Assembly: GCF_004342285.1 (NCBI RefSeq)
Contig: NZ_SMCV01000004.1
Span: 124,001 to 188,000, forward strand
Length of the DNA stretch: 64,000 bases
Source of the DNA: Klebsiella sp. BIGb0138
GTDB lineage: Bacteria; Pseudomonadota; Gammaproteobacteria; Enterobacterales; Enterobacteriaceae
Direction of reading: 5' to 3'
The notes below the pieces were generated by a model. The model saw only the letters and a list, made by a program, of their open reading frames with translations, did not search any database and was not told where the DNA came from. Shown in pieces: positions 47,253 to 59,531 of this stretch; the first letter of the stretch is position 1, and every line of letters begins with the position of its first letter. The position numbers were made by a program, and so were the translations under genes.

Positions 47253-47708
47253 TTATGCGCGCCCTGAGTGACCAAAGCCACCTTCGCCACGTTCGGTGGC
47301 GTCAAAATCTTCCACCAGGTTAAATTCCGCCTGGACGACGGGTACAAATACCATTTGAGCGATACGCTCGCCGGGTTCAATCGTAAAGCTCTGCTGACCG
47401 CGGTTCCACACGGAAACCATCAGCTGTCCCTGATAGTCGGAGTCGATCAGCCCGACCAGGTTGCCCAGCACCACGCCGTGCTTATGGCCTAGCCCGGAGC
47501 GCGGCAGAATCACCGCCGCCAGAGACGGATCGGCGATATGAATAGCCAGACCGGTTGGCAACAGCGTCGTTGCCCCCGGCGCCAGCTCTACGGCGTCGTC
47601 GAGACAGGCTCGCAGGTCAAGTCCGGCGGAACCGGAGGTGGCATAGGTCGGTAGCGGGAATTGCTGACCGACACGCGGGTCCAGAATCTTAACGTCGATT
47701 TTTTTCAT
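47253..47708 (-). CDS. dut: dUTP pyrophosphatase
   Basis: 151 residues, the trimeric dUTPase. Five motifs are visible: [42 protein letters not shown] and the C-terminal arm [11 protein letters not shown]. It hydrolyses dUTP to dUMP, keeping uracil out of DNA and feeding dTMP synthesis. The start at 47708 lies 20 bases inside the end of coaBC, so the two are translationally coupled, as in E. coli. Confidence 0.98.
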   Translation of the reverse strand: MKKIDVKILDPRVGQQFPLPTYATSGSAGLDLRACLDDAVELAPGATTLLPTGLAIHIADPSLAAVILPRSGLGHKHGVVLGNLVGLIDSDYQGQLMVSVWNRGQQSFTIEPGERIAQMVFVPVVQAEFNLVEDFDATERGEGGFGHSGRA

Positions 47709-48900
47709 CATAACGGGTAACGATCTCGTCGAGTAATAATTGGCCCAGGAGTTCCTTGCGCTCGAGTGGTAAGCGTTTATCTCCATCCTGCCAGAAAAGG
47801 TGTAATGCGTTGCTGTCGCTGTTAAATCCTTGATCAGGCTGCGAAACGTCGTTAGCGCAAATCAGGTCGAGATTTTTGCGAGCGCGTTTTTGCCTCGCGT
47901 ATTCTTCCACATTATTCGTTTCGGCGGCAAACCCAACGACAAAAGGTCGATTGACCGCGAGGGCCGCCACCCCGGCAACAACATCCGGGTTTTTGACCAT
48001 TTTTATTGTTAATTCATCACCTTGCTTTTTGATCTTTTCCTCAGCAATGGTGACGGCGCGATAGTCGGCGACGGCGGCACAGCCAATAAAAATATGCTGC
48101 TGTTGCGCACCTTTCTGGACTGCGGCTTCCATTTCCAGCGCGGTGGTGACATCGACTCGCTGTACCAGCGGCGGCGTCGGTAAAGAGACCGGGCCGCTCA
48201 CCAACGTCACGTTCGCCCCACGGCTCGCGGCGGCGGCGGCAATCGCGAAGCCCATTTTACCGGAACTGTGGTTGGTGATATAGCGCACCGGATCCAGCGG
48301 CTCCCGGGTCGGGCCCGCGGTAATCATGATGTTGAGATGTTGCAAATCTTTGACAGGCGAAAAATGCGCGGCCGCCAGATCGACAATCGTCAGCGGGTCC
48401 AGCATACGGCCCGGTCCGATATCGCCACAGGCCTGGCTACCGCTGTCCGGACCCCAGAGCAGCAAGCCGCGCGAGGCCAGGACCTCAAGGTTATGCTGCG
48501 TGGCGGCGGCGCGGTACATCTGCTGATTCATCGCGGGTACGACGGCTACCGGAGAGGGGGTTGCAAGGCAGATAGTGGAGACCAGGTCGTTGGCCATGCC
48601 GACCGCGACGCGGGCGATCAGGTCGGCGGTTGCCGGGGCCAGGATAACCAGGTCCGCCCATTTACCCAGCTCAATGTGGCCCATCGCGGCCTCAGCCGCC
48701 GGGTCGAGCAGACTATCGGATACCGGATAACCGGACACCGCCTGCAGGCTCAGCGGCGTAATGAAGGCTTTGGCGGCTTCCGTCATGGCGACGCGGACAT
48801 CCGCGCCGCGGTCACGCAGGCGGCGCACCAGTTCCGGCGTTTTGTAGGCAGCAATGCCGCCGCTCACGCCCAGAACGATCTTTTTACCAGCCAGACTCAT
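47689..48900 (-). CDS. coaBC: Bifunctional phosphopantothenoylcysteine decarboxylase/synthetase
   Basis: 403 residues, also called dfp. The N-terminal flavodoxin-like decarboxylase (CoaC) has the FMN motifs [16 protein letters not shown] and [26 protein letters not shown] and the catalytic Cys in [13 protein letters not shown]. The CoaB half begins near residue 190 with [26 protein letters not shown]. Together they turn 4'-phosphopantothenate plus cysteine into 4'-phosphopantetheine. I start it at 48900 (MSLAGKK); a second ATG is three bases upstream. Confidence 0.98.
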   Translation of the reverse strand: MSLAGKKIVLGVSGGIAAYKTPELVRRLRDRGADVRVAMTEAAKAFITPLSLQAVSGYPVSDSLLDPAAEAAMGHIELGKWADLVILAPATADLIARVAVGMANDLVSTICLATPSPVAVVPAMNQQMYRAAATQHNLEVLASRGLLLWGPDSGSQACGDIGPGRMLDPLTIVDLAAAHFSPVKDLQHLNIMITAGPTREPLDPVRYITNHSSGKMGFAIAAAAASRGANVTLVSGPVSLPTPPLVQRVDVTTALEMEAAVQKGAQQQHIFIGCAAVADYRAVTIAEEKIKKQGDELTIKMVKNPDVVAGVAALAVNRPFVVGFAAETNNVEEYARQKRARKNLDLICANDVSQPDQGFNSDSNALHLFWQDGDKRLPLERKELLGQLLLDEIVTRYDEKNRR

Positions 48901-49074
48901 CATGATTTTTCCTGTCGCAATACACCAGAATCCGCGCATCTTACCACAATCCCGGCGTCGTCGCGTGGCTGCCAGGAATTCACTTTGCGAGGTGCTACGC
49001 AAGGATAAAACACGGACGTCGGCAGCGCCGGCAGGCTATGCCAGGATAGGCCGTAGTGGAAAGGAGGCGCGGTT

Positions 49075-49740
49075 ATGGATGCACTGGAATCCCTGATGCC
49101 AAGGGAAAAAATGCAGCTCTACGGCATTGAAGTTCTGACGGATGTTGAACTGCTGGCGCTGTTTCTCCGAACCGGAACGCGGCAGAAAGACGTGATGACT
49201 TTTTCGCATGACCTGTTACAACGTTTTGGCTCGCTGTATGGTCTGCTCTCGGCGGATAAAGCGCAGTTCGATGAGGTTGACGGGATTGGCCTGGCGAAAT
49301 ATGCCCAGCTGAAGGGGATCGCTGAGCTGGCGCGGCGTTATTTTAGCCTGCGGCTGGTCGAAGAGCCCTCTCTGGTGACGCCGTTGATGACGCGGGAGTT
49401 TTTACAAAGCCAGCTCGCGGATGAAGAGCGGGAGATCTTTATCGTGATCTTTTTAGATAACCAGAACCGGGTATTGAAACATAGCCGGCTTTTTTCTGGT
49501 ACTCTTAGCCACGTAGAGGTGCATCCGCGAGAAATTGTACGCGAAGCCATCAAAGTGAACGCCGCTGCGGTGATCCTTGCGCATAATCATCCATCCGGTT
49601 GTCCTGAGCCGAGTAAGGCTGACAGGTTGATGACCGAAAGAGTGATAAAGTGTTGTGGTTTCATGGAGATACGAGTGCTCGATCATCTTGTAATCGGCCG
49701 CGGTGCGTACGTATCTTTTGCCGAACGCGGCTGGATTTAG
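49075..49740 (+). CDS. radC: RadC (JAB1/MPN domain) protein
   Basis: 221 residues. An N-terminal helix-hairpin-helix region ([21 protein letters not shown]) is followed by the JAB/MPN+ metalloprotease-like domain with its zinc motif visible as [17 protein letters not shown] (H-x-H-x7-S-x2-D). The protein was first linked to radiation sensitivity, but its true role is unclear. It is divergent from coaBC and upstream of rpmB, as in E. coli. Confidence 0.95.
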   Translation: MDALESLMPREKMQLYGIEVLTDVELLALFLRTGTRQKDVMTFSHDLLQRFGSLYGLLSADKAQFDEVDGIGLAKYAQLKGIAELARRYFSLRLVEEPSLVTPLMTREFLQSQLADEEREIFIVIFLDNQNRVLKHSRLFSGTLSHVEVHPREIVREAIKVNAAAVILAHNHPSGCPEPSKADRLMTERVIKCCGFMEIRVLDHLVIGRGAYVSFAERGWI

Positions 49741-49875
49741 CCCCGATCACGCGATCCAGCGGGATCTTTGTCTGTTCGGGACTTGAGCACATCGCCGAGT
49801 CAGCGTATACTACGCCACCTTTGAGAATCTCGGGTTTGGCATTTGGGCCTGGCAATCGAGAGTTCACTTAGACAC

Positions 49876-49993
49876 CCAATCATTCACGTTGCATCAAGGC
49901 GGCAAGAGAGTGAATCCCTGGGAACGTACATAATACGTGACCTGGGTGAGCGAGCGCAGCCAACACAGAGGCAGCTTGAAGGATGAGGTGTAG
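49876..49993. repeat. ERIC element between radC and rpmB
   Basis: A near full-length ERIC (about 118 bases) with CATTCACGTTGCATCAAGGC, GGCAAGAGAGTGAATCCCTG, a central stem of ACGTACATAATACGT, GACCTGGGTGAGCGAGCGCA and GAGGCAGCTTGAAGGATGAG. It ends 85 bases before rpmB and would be transcribed into its leader. Confidence 0.93.
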
Positions 49994-50057
49994 AACTGCG
50001 ATGACCGGGCTGTAAAGCCTGACGAGGCGCCGATACCCCATACGAAGCTCGAGCTAA

Positions 50058-50315
<258 letters not shown>

Positions 50316-50334
50316 GTACTTAAAGAGGAAATAA

Positions 50335-50505
<171 letters not shown>

Positions 50506-50526
50506 TTTTAGTCTCCTTGTAAAGAA

Positions 50527-50550
50527 AACCCCGCTCCGGCGGGGTTTTTT
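50527..50550 (+). terminator. Intrinsic terminator of rpmBG
   Basis: CCCCGC and GCGGGG form a compact GC stem followed by six T, 22 bases after the rpmG stop. Confidence 0.92.
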
Positions 50551-50650
50551 GTTTTTGTCTGGCGAAAAAGGCCGGATATACCCGCCGGGAAAGTGCTTCC
50601 CTACCGCCTGTCGCTGAATCACAATACTCTGGGTTAACGGAGGAAAACGA

Positions 50651-51460
50651 ATGCCTGAATTACCTGAGGTAGAAACCAGTCGTCGCGGTATTGAACCGCA
50701 TCTGGTGGGGGCGACCATTCTGCACGCTGTTATTCGTAACGGGCGTCTGCGCTGGCCGGTCAGTGAAGAAATCTATCGCCTGAGTGACGTTCCGGTGCTT
50801 AGCGTCCAGCGGCGTGCCAAATATCTGCTTCTGGAACTGCCGGGCGGCTGGATTATTATCCATCTGGGAATGTCCGGGAGTCTGCGGATCCTGATAGACG
50901 AGATACCTGCGGAGAAGCATGACCACGTTGACCTGGTGATGAGCAACGGCAACGTGCTGCGTTACACCGACCCGCGTCGCTTTGGCGCCTGGCTATGGAC
51001 TAAAGAGCTGGCAGGGCACCCTGCGCTGGCGCACCTTGGGCCAGAGCCGCTGAGCGATGATTTTAACGCGGAGTATCTCCAGCACCGCTGTGCGAAAAAG
51101 AAAACGGCGATTAAGCCGTGGCTGATGGATAACAAGCTGGTGGTAGGCGTCGGGAATATCTATGCCAGCGAGTCGCTGTTTGCGGCCGGGATCCATCCCG
51201 ATCGACTGGCGTCGTCGTTATCACCTGAAGAGTGTCGACGGCTGGTCACGGTGATTAAAGCGGTGCTGCTACGCTCGATTGAGCAGGGCGGAACAACGCT
51301 GAAGGATTTCCTGCAAAGCGACGGTAAGCCGGGCTATTTTGCTCAGGAGCTGCAGGTCTATGGACGCAAAGGCGAGCCCTGTCGCGTGTGCGGAACGCCG
51401 ATCGTTGCCAGTAAGCATGCGCAGCGGGCGACATTTTATTGCCGCCAGTGTCAGAAGTAA
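50651..51460 (+). CDS. mutM: Formamidopyrimidine-DNA glycosylase (Fpg)
   Basis: 269 residues. The catalytic N-terminus [17 protein letters not shown] (Pro and Glu active-site residues after Met removal), the H2TH region with [14 protein letters not shown] and the C-terminal zinc finger ([12 protein letters not shown]) are intact. It removes 8-oxoguanine and formamidopyrimidines from oxidised DNA. GGAGG lies upstream of the start. It is convergent with coaD. Confidence 0.98.
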   Translation: MPELPEVETSRRGIEPHLVGATILHAVIRNGRLRWPVSEEIYRLSDVPVLSVQRRAKYLLLELPGGWIIIHLGMSGSLRILIDEIPAEKHDHVDLVMSNGNVLRYTDPRRFGAWLWTKELAGHPALAHLGPEPLSDDFNAEYLQHRCAKKKTAIKPWLMDNKLVVGVGNIYASESLFAAGIHPDRLASSLSPEECRRLVTVIKAVLLRSIEQGGTTLKDFLQSDGKPGYFAQELQVYGRKGEPCRVCGTPIVASKHAQRATFYCRQCQK

Positions 51461-51504
51461 GCGCGTGAAAACCCCGGCGGCGCGGTCAACGGCCCGTCCG
51501 GGGG

Positions 51505-52753
<1,249 letters not shown>

Positions 52754-52754
<1 letters not shown>

Positions 52755-54028
52755 TAGTGGCTCCGCTGCGGCAGATAGGGTTGCAGTAACTGTAGCAGAC
52801 GCGAGAGGGCGCCCTGGTTTTGGTGCAGGACTTCAACCGCGTGACGGCCATACCATAGCCGATAGTCTTCATCGGTCAGCAGGTTGGAGACCTGGGTCAC
52901 CAGCGAATCGACGTCGGTGACCGTAATCAGACCGTCGTCCTGCTGCAGTTTGGCGCAGATATCTTTGAAGTTAAACGTGTGTGGCCCCATCAGTACCGGA
53001 ATGGCGTGCGCCGCCGGCTCCAGCGGGTTGTGGCCGCCTCGTTCAACCAGGCTGCCGCCGACGAAGGCCAGGTCGGCAATGCCGTACAGCAGCATCAGCT
53101 CGCCCATGGTATCGCCGATCACCACCTGGGTGCTGTTCGACGGGATTTCACCGGTGCTGCGCAGCGTGAAGCTCATCCCCGCTTTCTGCACCATTTCCCG
53201 CGCATCGGCGAAGCGTTCAGGGTGGCGAGGGACCAGAATCAACAGCAGATCCGGGAAGGTATCCAGCAGCTTTCTGTGCGCCTGCAGGATAATTTGCTCT
53301 TCGCCGTCGTGGGTGCTGGTGGCAATCCAGACCTGGCGGTGCGGAGCCCACTGGCGACGTAGGGTAATGGCGCGGGCGGCCAGCTCCGGCGTGACGGAAA
53401 TATCAAACTTGAGGCTGCCGGTCACCGCCAGCTGGTTGCGTTTCAGTCCGAGGGAAATAAAGCGGTTACCGTCTTCTTCATTCTGCGCCGCAATCAGCGT
53501 GATGCGGCTCAGCAGCCGGCGCATAAATTTACCCAGTTTGGCGTAGCCCTTCGCCGAACGCTCCGACAGACGGGCGTTGGCGATAACCAGCGGGATTTTG
53601 CGTTTGTGCAGGGCGGCGACCATATTGGGCCACAGCTCGGTTTCCATCACGATAACCAGCTTCGGCTGGACGGTATTAAGGAAACGGTTCATCGCGCAGG
53701 GTAGATCGTAAGGCAGGTAAACATGGTGGACATCTTTGCCGAAGGCGGACATGGCGCGTTCAGACCCCGTCGGCGTCATGGTGGTGACGGTGATCGGCAG
53801 ATAAGGATAACGGTGGCGCAGCGCGCGCACCAGCGGGATGGCTGCAAGCGTCTCACCCACGGAAACGGAATGCAGCAAAATCCCATCCGGCGCTACCTTG
53901 TTCTGACAGAAGCCATAACGTTCAGCCCAGCGTTTGCGGTAGGCGGGGGCTTTACGGCTGCGCAGCAGCAGTCGCAGCCATACCAGCGGCTGAATTAGAT
54001 AGAGTAGGGTGGTATAAAGCAATTCCAA
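52754..54028 (-). CDS. waaA: Kdo transferase WaaA
   Basis: 424 residues of glycosyltransferase family 30. It has an N-terminal membrane anchor ([20 protein letters not shown]) and the motifs [35 protein letters not shown] and [18 protein letters not shown]. It adds two Kdo residues to lipid IVA at the inner membrane. It is next to waaE (one shared base), and upstream genes on the same strand continue the core operon. Confidence 0.98.
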
Positions 54029-54119
54029 GCGATTTATCCGTTTTATGTTTTAGCGGGCAAATTCTAAGCATTTAGCCCGCGTAAAGCTATCTCTTTGGCG
54101 GAAACAACGGGATTCAGCA

Positions 54120-55109
54120 TCAGGCCGCGTCACGATAGCGCTTAATGCGCAGATAGCGCCGGCCAAGGCGCCAGCGCAAGCGGAAGGTACGCGCATTTTT
54201 CCAGATCAGGCGCCAGATGCCGCGGTCGAAGAACTCTTTAATGATAATATGCTTTTTTGACTCATCTTTCATGCTATCGAAGGTATGAATAATTCCCAGC
54301 CCCTCTTTGGCGATTTGCCAGCGGCAGGCGGAAATCTGGCGCACCTTATCAGGATAACGTTCGTTGATGGCGTCCAGCATCTCCAGAATCTTCATATAGT
54401 GACGTGCCGAACGCATCAGCGTGTCGTCATTGTCCGGTTTATGCGACACCGATTCCGAGTGGATGTAGTAATCGTAAAACTGTTCGCTGGTGTACTGCAC
54501 GCGTTCGGCCGCCAGCAGCGCTTCCGTGGTCCAGGGAATATCCTGATGACGCAGCCCGGGTTCAAAGTGGAAATTGTGCTGCATGATAAATTCACGGCGA
54601 TAGATGTTCAGCCAGGTCACATGCAGGAACTTGCGTGAATCCAGCGCCTGTTTTAACCAGACGTAGCCCGGCAGGACGCCGGTGGACGGCAGACGGTCCG
54701 GCGGGAGTATCGGATGAATATCCTTGCGCGTCTCGTAAACGTAGCGGCCGTTACAGGTGGCGACATCGAGGTGACCCTTTTCGGCCATCTCCAGCAGCGT
54801 GCGGTACATGCCGGGATAAAGCTTATCGTCGATATCCGGAAATGCCAGATACTTGCCGGTCGCGGCGGCGAGGCCGGTATTGCGTGCGACCGAGACGCCC
54901 TGGTTTTCCTGTTCCAGCACGATGACGTTTTGCAGCCGCGCTTTCCATTCGTCGATAACGCCCAGGCTGCCGTCCGTCGAACCGTCGTTCACCAGGATCA
55001 GTTCATAGCTTTCCAGCTGCTGTTGCTCAAGGCATTCAAAGAATTGCGCAAGGAATTTTTCGCCGTTATAGACGGCGGCCACGATGCTCAGTAAAGGCGT
55101 TTGACTCAT
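54120..55109 (-). CDS. Family 2 glycosyltransferase of the LPS core cluster
   Basis: 329 residues with a GT-A domain in the first 110: LLSIVAAVYNGEKFLAQFFECL, VNDGSTDGSLGVIDEW, NTGLAAATGKYLAFPDIDDKLY (the DxD motif). The C-terminal 60 residues are basic (RLRWRLGRRYLRIKRYRD), suited to membrane association. It lies between waaA and wabH in the core cluster and presumably adds a sugar of the outer core. The Klebsiella core has several assigned transferases, and I cannot match this one to a symbol with certainty. Confidence 0.8.
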   Translation of the reverse strand: MSQTPLLSIVAAVYNGEKFLAQFFECLEQQQLESYELILVNDGSTDGSLGVIDEWKARLQNVIVLEQENQGVSVARNTGLAAATGKYLAFPDIDDKLYPGMYRTLLEMAEKGHLDVATCNGRYVYETRKDIHPILPPDRLPSTGVLPGYVWLKQALDSRKFLHVTWLNIYRREFIMQHNFHFEPGLRHQDIPWTTEALLAAERVQYTSEQFYDYYIHSESVSHKPDNDDTLMRSARHYMKILEMLDAINERYPDKVRQISACRWQIAKEGLGIIHTFDSMKDESKKHIIIKEFFDRGIWRLIWKNARTFRLRWRLGRRYLRIKRYRDAA

Positions 55110-55139
55110 AAATCATTCGATCCTGGTTAAATAGCGACG

Positions 55140-56234
55140 TCAGGCGCGACGCAGCTGACGGTACTGCTGACAAATGGTATCCACGCTGAATTTTTCCAGC
55201 GCCGATTGCTCGATGGCAGGCGGGTTATGGTAGATGCTTTGCATCGTCCGGGCCAGCGCCGGGCTGTTGAGGTCGGCCAGACCGCGGGCTAATTCCCCGG
55301 TGAGGATTTCCGTCACCCCGCCAGGACAGCGGGTGCTGGCGACCGGCGTATCCAGCAGCAGCGCTTCGACCACCACATTGCCGAAACCCTCGCTATCGGA
55401 GCTGAGCACCAGCATCCGCGCGTGTTTAATCCACGGCAGCGGGTTTTTCTGAAAGCCTTTAAACAGCACCCGGTCGCCAACCTGCAGCTGCTGCGCCAGC
55501 TGACGCAGACGCTGTTCCTGCTCCGGTTTGCCCTGGCCCAGCAACACCAGCGGCGCGTCGATGCCGCTTTGCGCATAGGCTTCAATCAGCCGGTCATGGC
55601 GTTTACCCGGGTGGAAGCGCCCGACGTGAATAATATAGTCGCCAGCGGGTTGCTCGCCCGGCGCATCGGCGCCCGCGCGCAGAGCGGCAATGTCGAACGG
55701 GTTATAAATGGTTTTTAACTGCGCCGGACGAATGGCGAACTGCTCGAGTAGATCCTGACCTACCGCATCGGAGACGGTAACGACATTACGCCCCTGATAG
55801 ACGCGCTTAATCTTGTACTGCTTCAGCCAGCGGTCAAAGCCGGTGCGATGGCCAAGGTATGACGTGGAGAAAACGCCGTGCAGGCAGAACCAGACGTTAC
55901 GGCTCATCAGCTTGCGGCTGCGGGCGACAATCCGGTCGGTTTTATGCAAATTGGACAGCACCAGATCGAACTCCCCCTGCCGTTCGGCTTCGGCGATCGC
56001 GGCATCAAGCTGGCGGGCGCGGCGCGACAGTTCGCTGAGCTTGCGCCACGGTTTGCGGCAACGGTCGCTGATGATCTGATAATCCAGTCCTTCCGGCAGC
56101 GGATAATCACACACATCGCGCAGTGAAAATAGCGATACTCGTTCGCCCTGGCGCAGAAAGCGCTCCACCAGCGTCAGAACCACTTTTTCCGCGCCGCCGC
56201 CGGGCAGGCCATCGATCACAAACAGTATGCGCAT
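55140..56234 (-). CDS. wabH: LPS core GlcNAc transferase (WabH-like, GT4)
   Basis: 364 residues of glycosyltransferase family 4 (GT-B): N-terminal glycine loop FVIDGLPGGGAEKVVLTLVE, and the C-terminal nucleotide-sugar motif SSDSEGFGNVVVEALLLDTP (E-x7-E). In Klebsiella WabH adds GlcNAc to the core GalA residue; the deacetylase WabN then converts it to glucosamine. The gene sits immediately downstream of the wabG-like gene (two bases apart), as in described Klebsiella clusters. Symbol is from order plus family. Confidence 0.8.
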   Translation of the reverse strand: MRILFVIDGLPGGGAEKVVLTLVERFLRQGERVSLFSLRDVCDYPLPEGLDYQIISDRCRKPWRKLSELSRRARQLDAAIAEAERQGEFDLVLSNLHKTDRIVARSRKLMSRNVWFCLHGVFSTSYLGHRTGFDRWLKQYKIKRVYQGRNVVTVSDAVGQDLLEQFAIRPAQLKTIYNPFDIAALRAGADAPGEQPAGDYIIHVGRFHPGKRHDRLIEAYAQSGIDAPLVLLGQGKPEQEQRLRQLAQQLQVGDRVLFKGFQKNPLPWIKHARMLVLSSDSEGFGNVVVEALLLDTPVASTRCPGGVTEILTGELARGLADLNSPALARTMQSIYHNPPAIEQSALEKFSVDTICQQYRQLRRA

Positions 56235-56236
56235 CG

Positions 56237-57364
56237 TTATTTCACCAGATCCTGATAGAGAGAGAGCAACTGCGCCGATAACCGTTCGCTGGTGCAGTCG
56301 ATAATGCGTTCCCGGGCGCGGCTCCCCTCAGCTGAGCCCAACGCGCGGGCCGGGAGGGCGACAACCGCCTGCTGTAGCGCCGGGATATCCAGGGCGTCGC
56401 AGACAAAACCGTTGCTGCCCTGCACGATAAATTCGGCGCCGCCGCAGCCGGTGGTGGTGATCACCGGCAGGCCGCAGGCCATCGCTTCCAGAATGACGTT
56501 AGGGAACGGATCGTACAGCGTTGGCAGCAGCAGACCATCGGCCATCTGGTAAAACGGCAGGGTTTCCGACTGCATTCCGAAGAAGCGTACCCGCTCTTCG
56601 CAGTGCAGCGTTTTCGCCAGCGACTGATAGCGGTTCTGGTCTTTGTCTTTGCCCACCACCAGCAGATAGCGATCGGTGGGGGCGATGGCGCGAATCGCCG
56701 CATCCAGCCCCTTACGTTCAAAGCCGGAACCCACGTATACCAGACAGGTCGCCTGCAGCGGAAGATGCCATTGGGCGCGTAAGGCGGCAAATGCCTCCGC
56801 CGTCGGCGGCAGGAAACGCCGGTGGTCGATGGCGTTGTAGATGACGTGGATTTTTTCCGCCGGAAGGGAGAAATCTTCCATGATCTCTTGCTTAATCATC
56901 TCTGCGTTGCAGATGACGCCACGCAGGTGGGCGTCCTGGTACATCTCGCGCTCGGCCTGCATCACGTAGCGATGATAGCGGTCAGCAAATAGCAGGCGGC
57001 TTTTCCACCCCGGCAGAATACGCGAGCGCTGCTCCAGCCAGCGGCGATGGACGCCATCGCCGGCGCGATACAGATCGCAACCGGGAATACGTTCGTGACT
57101 TTGCACCAGATCGAAGCGTTCTCCTTGCCACAGCTGACGCGCGGCAGCGGCAAAACCGCGCTCGCGGCTGATGCGCCCCCATTTCCGTGGGTTGCAGATA
57201 TGGATCTTCCAGTCGGGCTTCACCGGCCCCTGCCATTCGCGCGTAATGACGTTCAGTTCAAGATTGCTGCTATCAAGGGCTTCCAGCGCGCGGGAGACAA
57301 AACGCTCCGCGCCGCCGTCCGGGCGATATTTCTGTCGCACCAGGGCCAGCCTGAATTTGCTCAT
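56237..57364 (-). CDS. wabG: LPS core galacturonic acid transferase (WabG-like, GT4)
   Basis: 375 residues related to E. coli WaaG. The GT-B signatures are clear: LALVRQKYRPDGGAERFVSR at the start, RRWLEQRSRILPGWKSRLLF in the middle and the E-x7-E motif PTLYDPFPNVILEAMACGLP. In Klebsiella WabG transfers galacturonic acid to heptose II, whose negative charge anchors capsule. Its start overlaps the end of waaQ by four bases. Symbol rests on similarity to WaaG-type proteins and cluster order. Confidence 0.85.
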   Translation of the reverse strand: MSKFRLALVRQKYRPDGGAERFVSRALEALDSSNLELNVITREWQGPVKPDWKIHICNPRKWGRISRERGFAAAARQLWQGERFDLVQSHERIPGCDLYRAGDGVHRRWLEQRSRILPGWKSRLLFADRYHRYVMQAEREMYQDAHLRGVICNAEMIKQEIMEDFSLPAEKIHVIYNAIDHRRFLPPTAEAFAALRAQWHLPLQATCLVYVGSGFERKGLDAAIRAIAPTDRYLLVVGKDKDQNRYQSLAKTLHCEERVRFFGMQSETLPFYQMADGLLLPTLYDPFPNVILEAMACGLPVITTTGCGGAEFIVQGSNGFVCDALDIPALQQAVVALPARALGSAEGSRARERIIDCTSERLSAQLLSLYQDLVK

Positions 57365-58455
57365 GCCAGTACCTTTTTCGCCGCCGTGATGACGGCGTCG
57401 GTGGGAATGAAATCGAGATAACGCTCCTGCGTCCCGGTATCAATGTCGTCAGGGTCGGGTAGCGGGCCAAAATCGCCGGCCCAGATGACTTCGCCTTTTG
57501 CCTGCCACGGGCGCCAGAAGGTCAGTTTCGACGGCCCGAACAGCGCCACCAGCGGGGTACCAAGGGCCGCCGCCATATGCATCGGCACGGAGTCCACGCC
57601 GATAAACAGACGGGCGTGATCGATGACCGCCGCCAGCTGGCGCAGGGTCAACCGCCCGGCCAGGGAGTGTAACCGGGCGTTTGGGCTGCCGGCGATAATG
57701 GCGTCCACCATGTTCTTCTCTTTGGCATCCGGCCCGGAGGTCAGCACGATAGCATAACCGGCGTCAGACAGCGCGTTAATCACCGCGCTCATGCGATCTT
57801 CCCGCCAGCATTTAAAGAACCAGCGGGAGGTGGGTTGAATGACGATATAGTGGTTTTCAAACCCTTCCGGCAGCAGCGCGCGGCTGGTGGCCCAGTCCTC
57901 TTCGCTGTAGCCCATCCGCGCCGGGGCATCATCGATAGCCAGGCCGAGCGGGGCCAGAATAGAGAGGTTTTGCTGCACCGTATGCAGCTGTTTATGTGCC
58001 TGGGTCGACGCCAGCTCGCTGTGACAGAAACGCCAGGCCGGCTGGCGGCGTTTCGGGAAGTCAAAACCGATACGCGTCGCCGCGCCGGTCAAACGGGTAA
58101 TGATGGCGCTTGGCCACTGGTCGGCAAGATTGAGCACCAGATCGTAGCGCTGCTGACGCAGCGTGCGGATCAGCCTGAACTCCATGCTGAGCTGATGCCT
58201 CTTGCCCTGCTTTTTCCAGCGCCGGTCGATGGCGTAAATCTGGTTGATGTCAGGGTTTGCCGCGAGCATATCCCGGGTTTCTTCATAAAGCAGAACATCG
58301 ACGCTGGCGGCGGGATAGTGCTGTTTGAGGGTGTGAATGAGCGGCGTGATCAACAGCATATCGCCATGGTGGCGCAGCTTGATGACCAGGATTCGCGCCG
58401 GGGTCACACGGCCGGGAGAGCGGGTTTCAGGCGTCATACTCTGTTCTTCATTCAA
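57361..58455 (-). CDS. waaQ: Heptosyltransferase III WaaQ
   Basis: 364 residues of glycosyltransferase family 9. Family motifs: RILVIKLRHHGDMLLITPLI near residue 20 and the C-terminal ADP-heptose site DHARLFIGVDSVPMHMAAAL with ALFGPSKLTFWRPW. WaaQ adds the branching heptose III to heptose II. The ATG at 58455 is used here; MTPETRSP at 58437 is a possible alternative. It heads the minus-strand run waaQ-wabG-wabH-GT2-waaA-waaE-coaD and is divergent from wabN. Confidence 0.9.
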   Translation of the reverse strand: MNEEQSMTPETRSPGRVTPARILVIKLRHHGDMLLITPLIHTLKQHYPAASVDVLLYEETRDMLAANPDINQIYAIDRRWKKQGKRHQLSMEFRLIRTLRQQRYDLVLNLADQWPSAIITRLTGAATRIGFDFPKRRQPAWRFCHSELASTQAHKQLHTVQQNLSILAPLGLAIDDAPARMGYSEEDWATSRALLPEGFENHYIVIQPTSRWFFKCWREDRMSAVINALSDAGYAIVLTSGPDAKEKNMVDAIIAGSPNARLHSLAGRLTLRQLAAVIDHARLFIGVDSVPMHMAAALGTPLVALFGPSKLTFWRPWQAKGEVIWAGDFGPLPDPDDIDTGTQERYLDFIPTDAVITAAKKVLA

Positions 58456-58548
58456 TATCAGGTTTCCGATTCTAGGGGATCAGACAGATTGAGAGAAGCG
58501 TTGTATTGCTCTACCATGACCCGATACGTAGGCTCTGAGGACGTTTTC

Positions 58549-59511
58549 GTGCACAATCCCGCATTTCTCATCACGATTGATACAGAGGGCGATAACCTCT
58601 GGCAAAAACATGACAGCATTACCACCGAGAATGCGCGCTATTTACCGCGTTTTCAGCAGCTTTGCGAAAAGTATGGTTTCAAACCTGTCTATCTGACCAA
58701 CTATGAAATGGCGATTGATCCATTTTATATCGAATTCGCCAACGATGTGATTGCCCGGGGTACCGCGGAAATCGGTATGCACCTCCACGCCTGGAACAGC
58801 CCGCCGACGGACCCTCTGACCGCTGACGACTGGCGGTATAAGCCCTACCTGATTGAATATACCGACGCGGCGATGCGTGAAAAAGTAGCGTATATGACCC
58901 ACCTGCTGGAAGATACCTTCCAGACGAAAATGGTCAGCCACCGCGCCGGACGCTGGGCGTTCGATGAGCGCTATGCGCGTCTGCTGGTGGAACACGGCTA
59001 TCGGGTGGATTGTTCCGTCACTCCGCGGGTCAACTGGAAGACGGCGAAAGGCGCCCCGCAGGGCGACGGCGGCACCGACTACCGTCACTTCCCGCAGCAC
59101 GCCTATTTCCTCGACGAGAACGATATCAGCCGCGAAGGCCGCTCTCCGCTGCTGGAAGTGCCGATGAGCATTCAGTATAAGCACTCCGCATGGATGAATA
59201 GCGTCAAGCAGGGCTACGATCGGCTGCGGGGGAAAGTACGCTCGCCGTCCGTCCACTGGCTGCGCCCGATGGGCGGCAATGTCGACACCATGAAGAAAGT
59301 GGTACAGCAAACATTGACTCAGGGTAATGATTACGTCGAATATATGCTGCACTCTTCTGAGTATATGCCCGGCGGCAGTCCGACATTTAAAAATACACAG
59401 GATATCGAGCAGTTATATGCCGACCTGGAAGCATTTTTTAACTGGCTGGCGCCGCAGGTAAAAGGGATGACGTTGGCAGAATATTACCAACGGAAACACA
59501 CACAGCAATAA
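58549..59511 (+). CDS. wabN: LPS core hexosamine deacetylase WabN
   Basis: About 320 residues of the NodB/polysaccharide-deacetylase type. The metal-binding Asp lies in FLITIDTEGDN, the His pair in EIGMHLHAWNSPP, and a downstream motif in SHRAGRWAFDERYARLL. In Klebsiella WabN removes the acetyl group from core GlcNAc to give glucosamine. I choose the GTG at 58549, which has TGAGGA seven bases upstream; the open frame runs far upstream over waaQ antisense and an ATG at 58516 lacks a ribosome-binding site. Divergent from waaQ. Confidence 0.87.
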   Translation: MHNPAFLITIDTEGDNLWQKHDSITTENARYLPRFQQLCEKYGFKPVYLTNYEMAIDPFYIEFANDVIARGTAEIGMHLHAWNSPPTDPLTADDWRYKPYLIEYTDAAMREKVAYMTHLLEDTFQTKMVSHRAGRWAFDERYARLLVEHGYRVDCSVTPRVNWKTAKGAPQGDGGTDYRHFPQHAYFLDENDISREGRSPLLEVPMSIQYKHSAWMNSVKQGYDRLRGKVRSPSVHWLRPMGGNVDTMKKVVQQTLTQGNDYVEYMLHSSEYMPGGSPTFKNTQDIEQLYADLEAFFNWLAPQVKGMTLAEYYQRKHTQQ

Positions 59512-59531
59512 AAGGCCTCCTAAGGTACCGT

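Noticed and set aside
57835-58548. Upstream extension of the wabN reading frame over antisense waaQ
   Set aside because: The frame is open only by composition. Deacetylase similarity begins after the GTG at 58549, which has its own ribosome-binding site.
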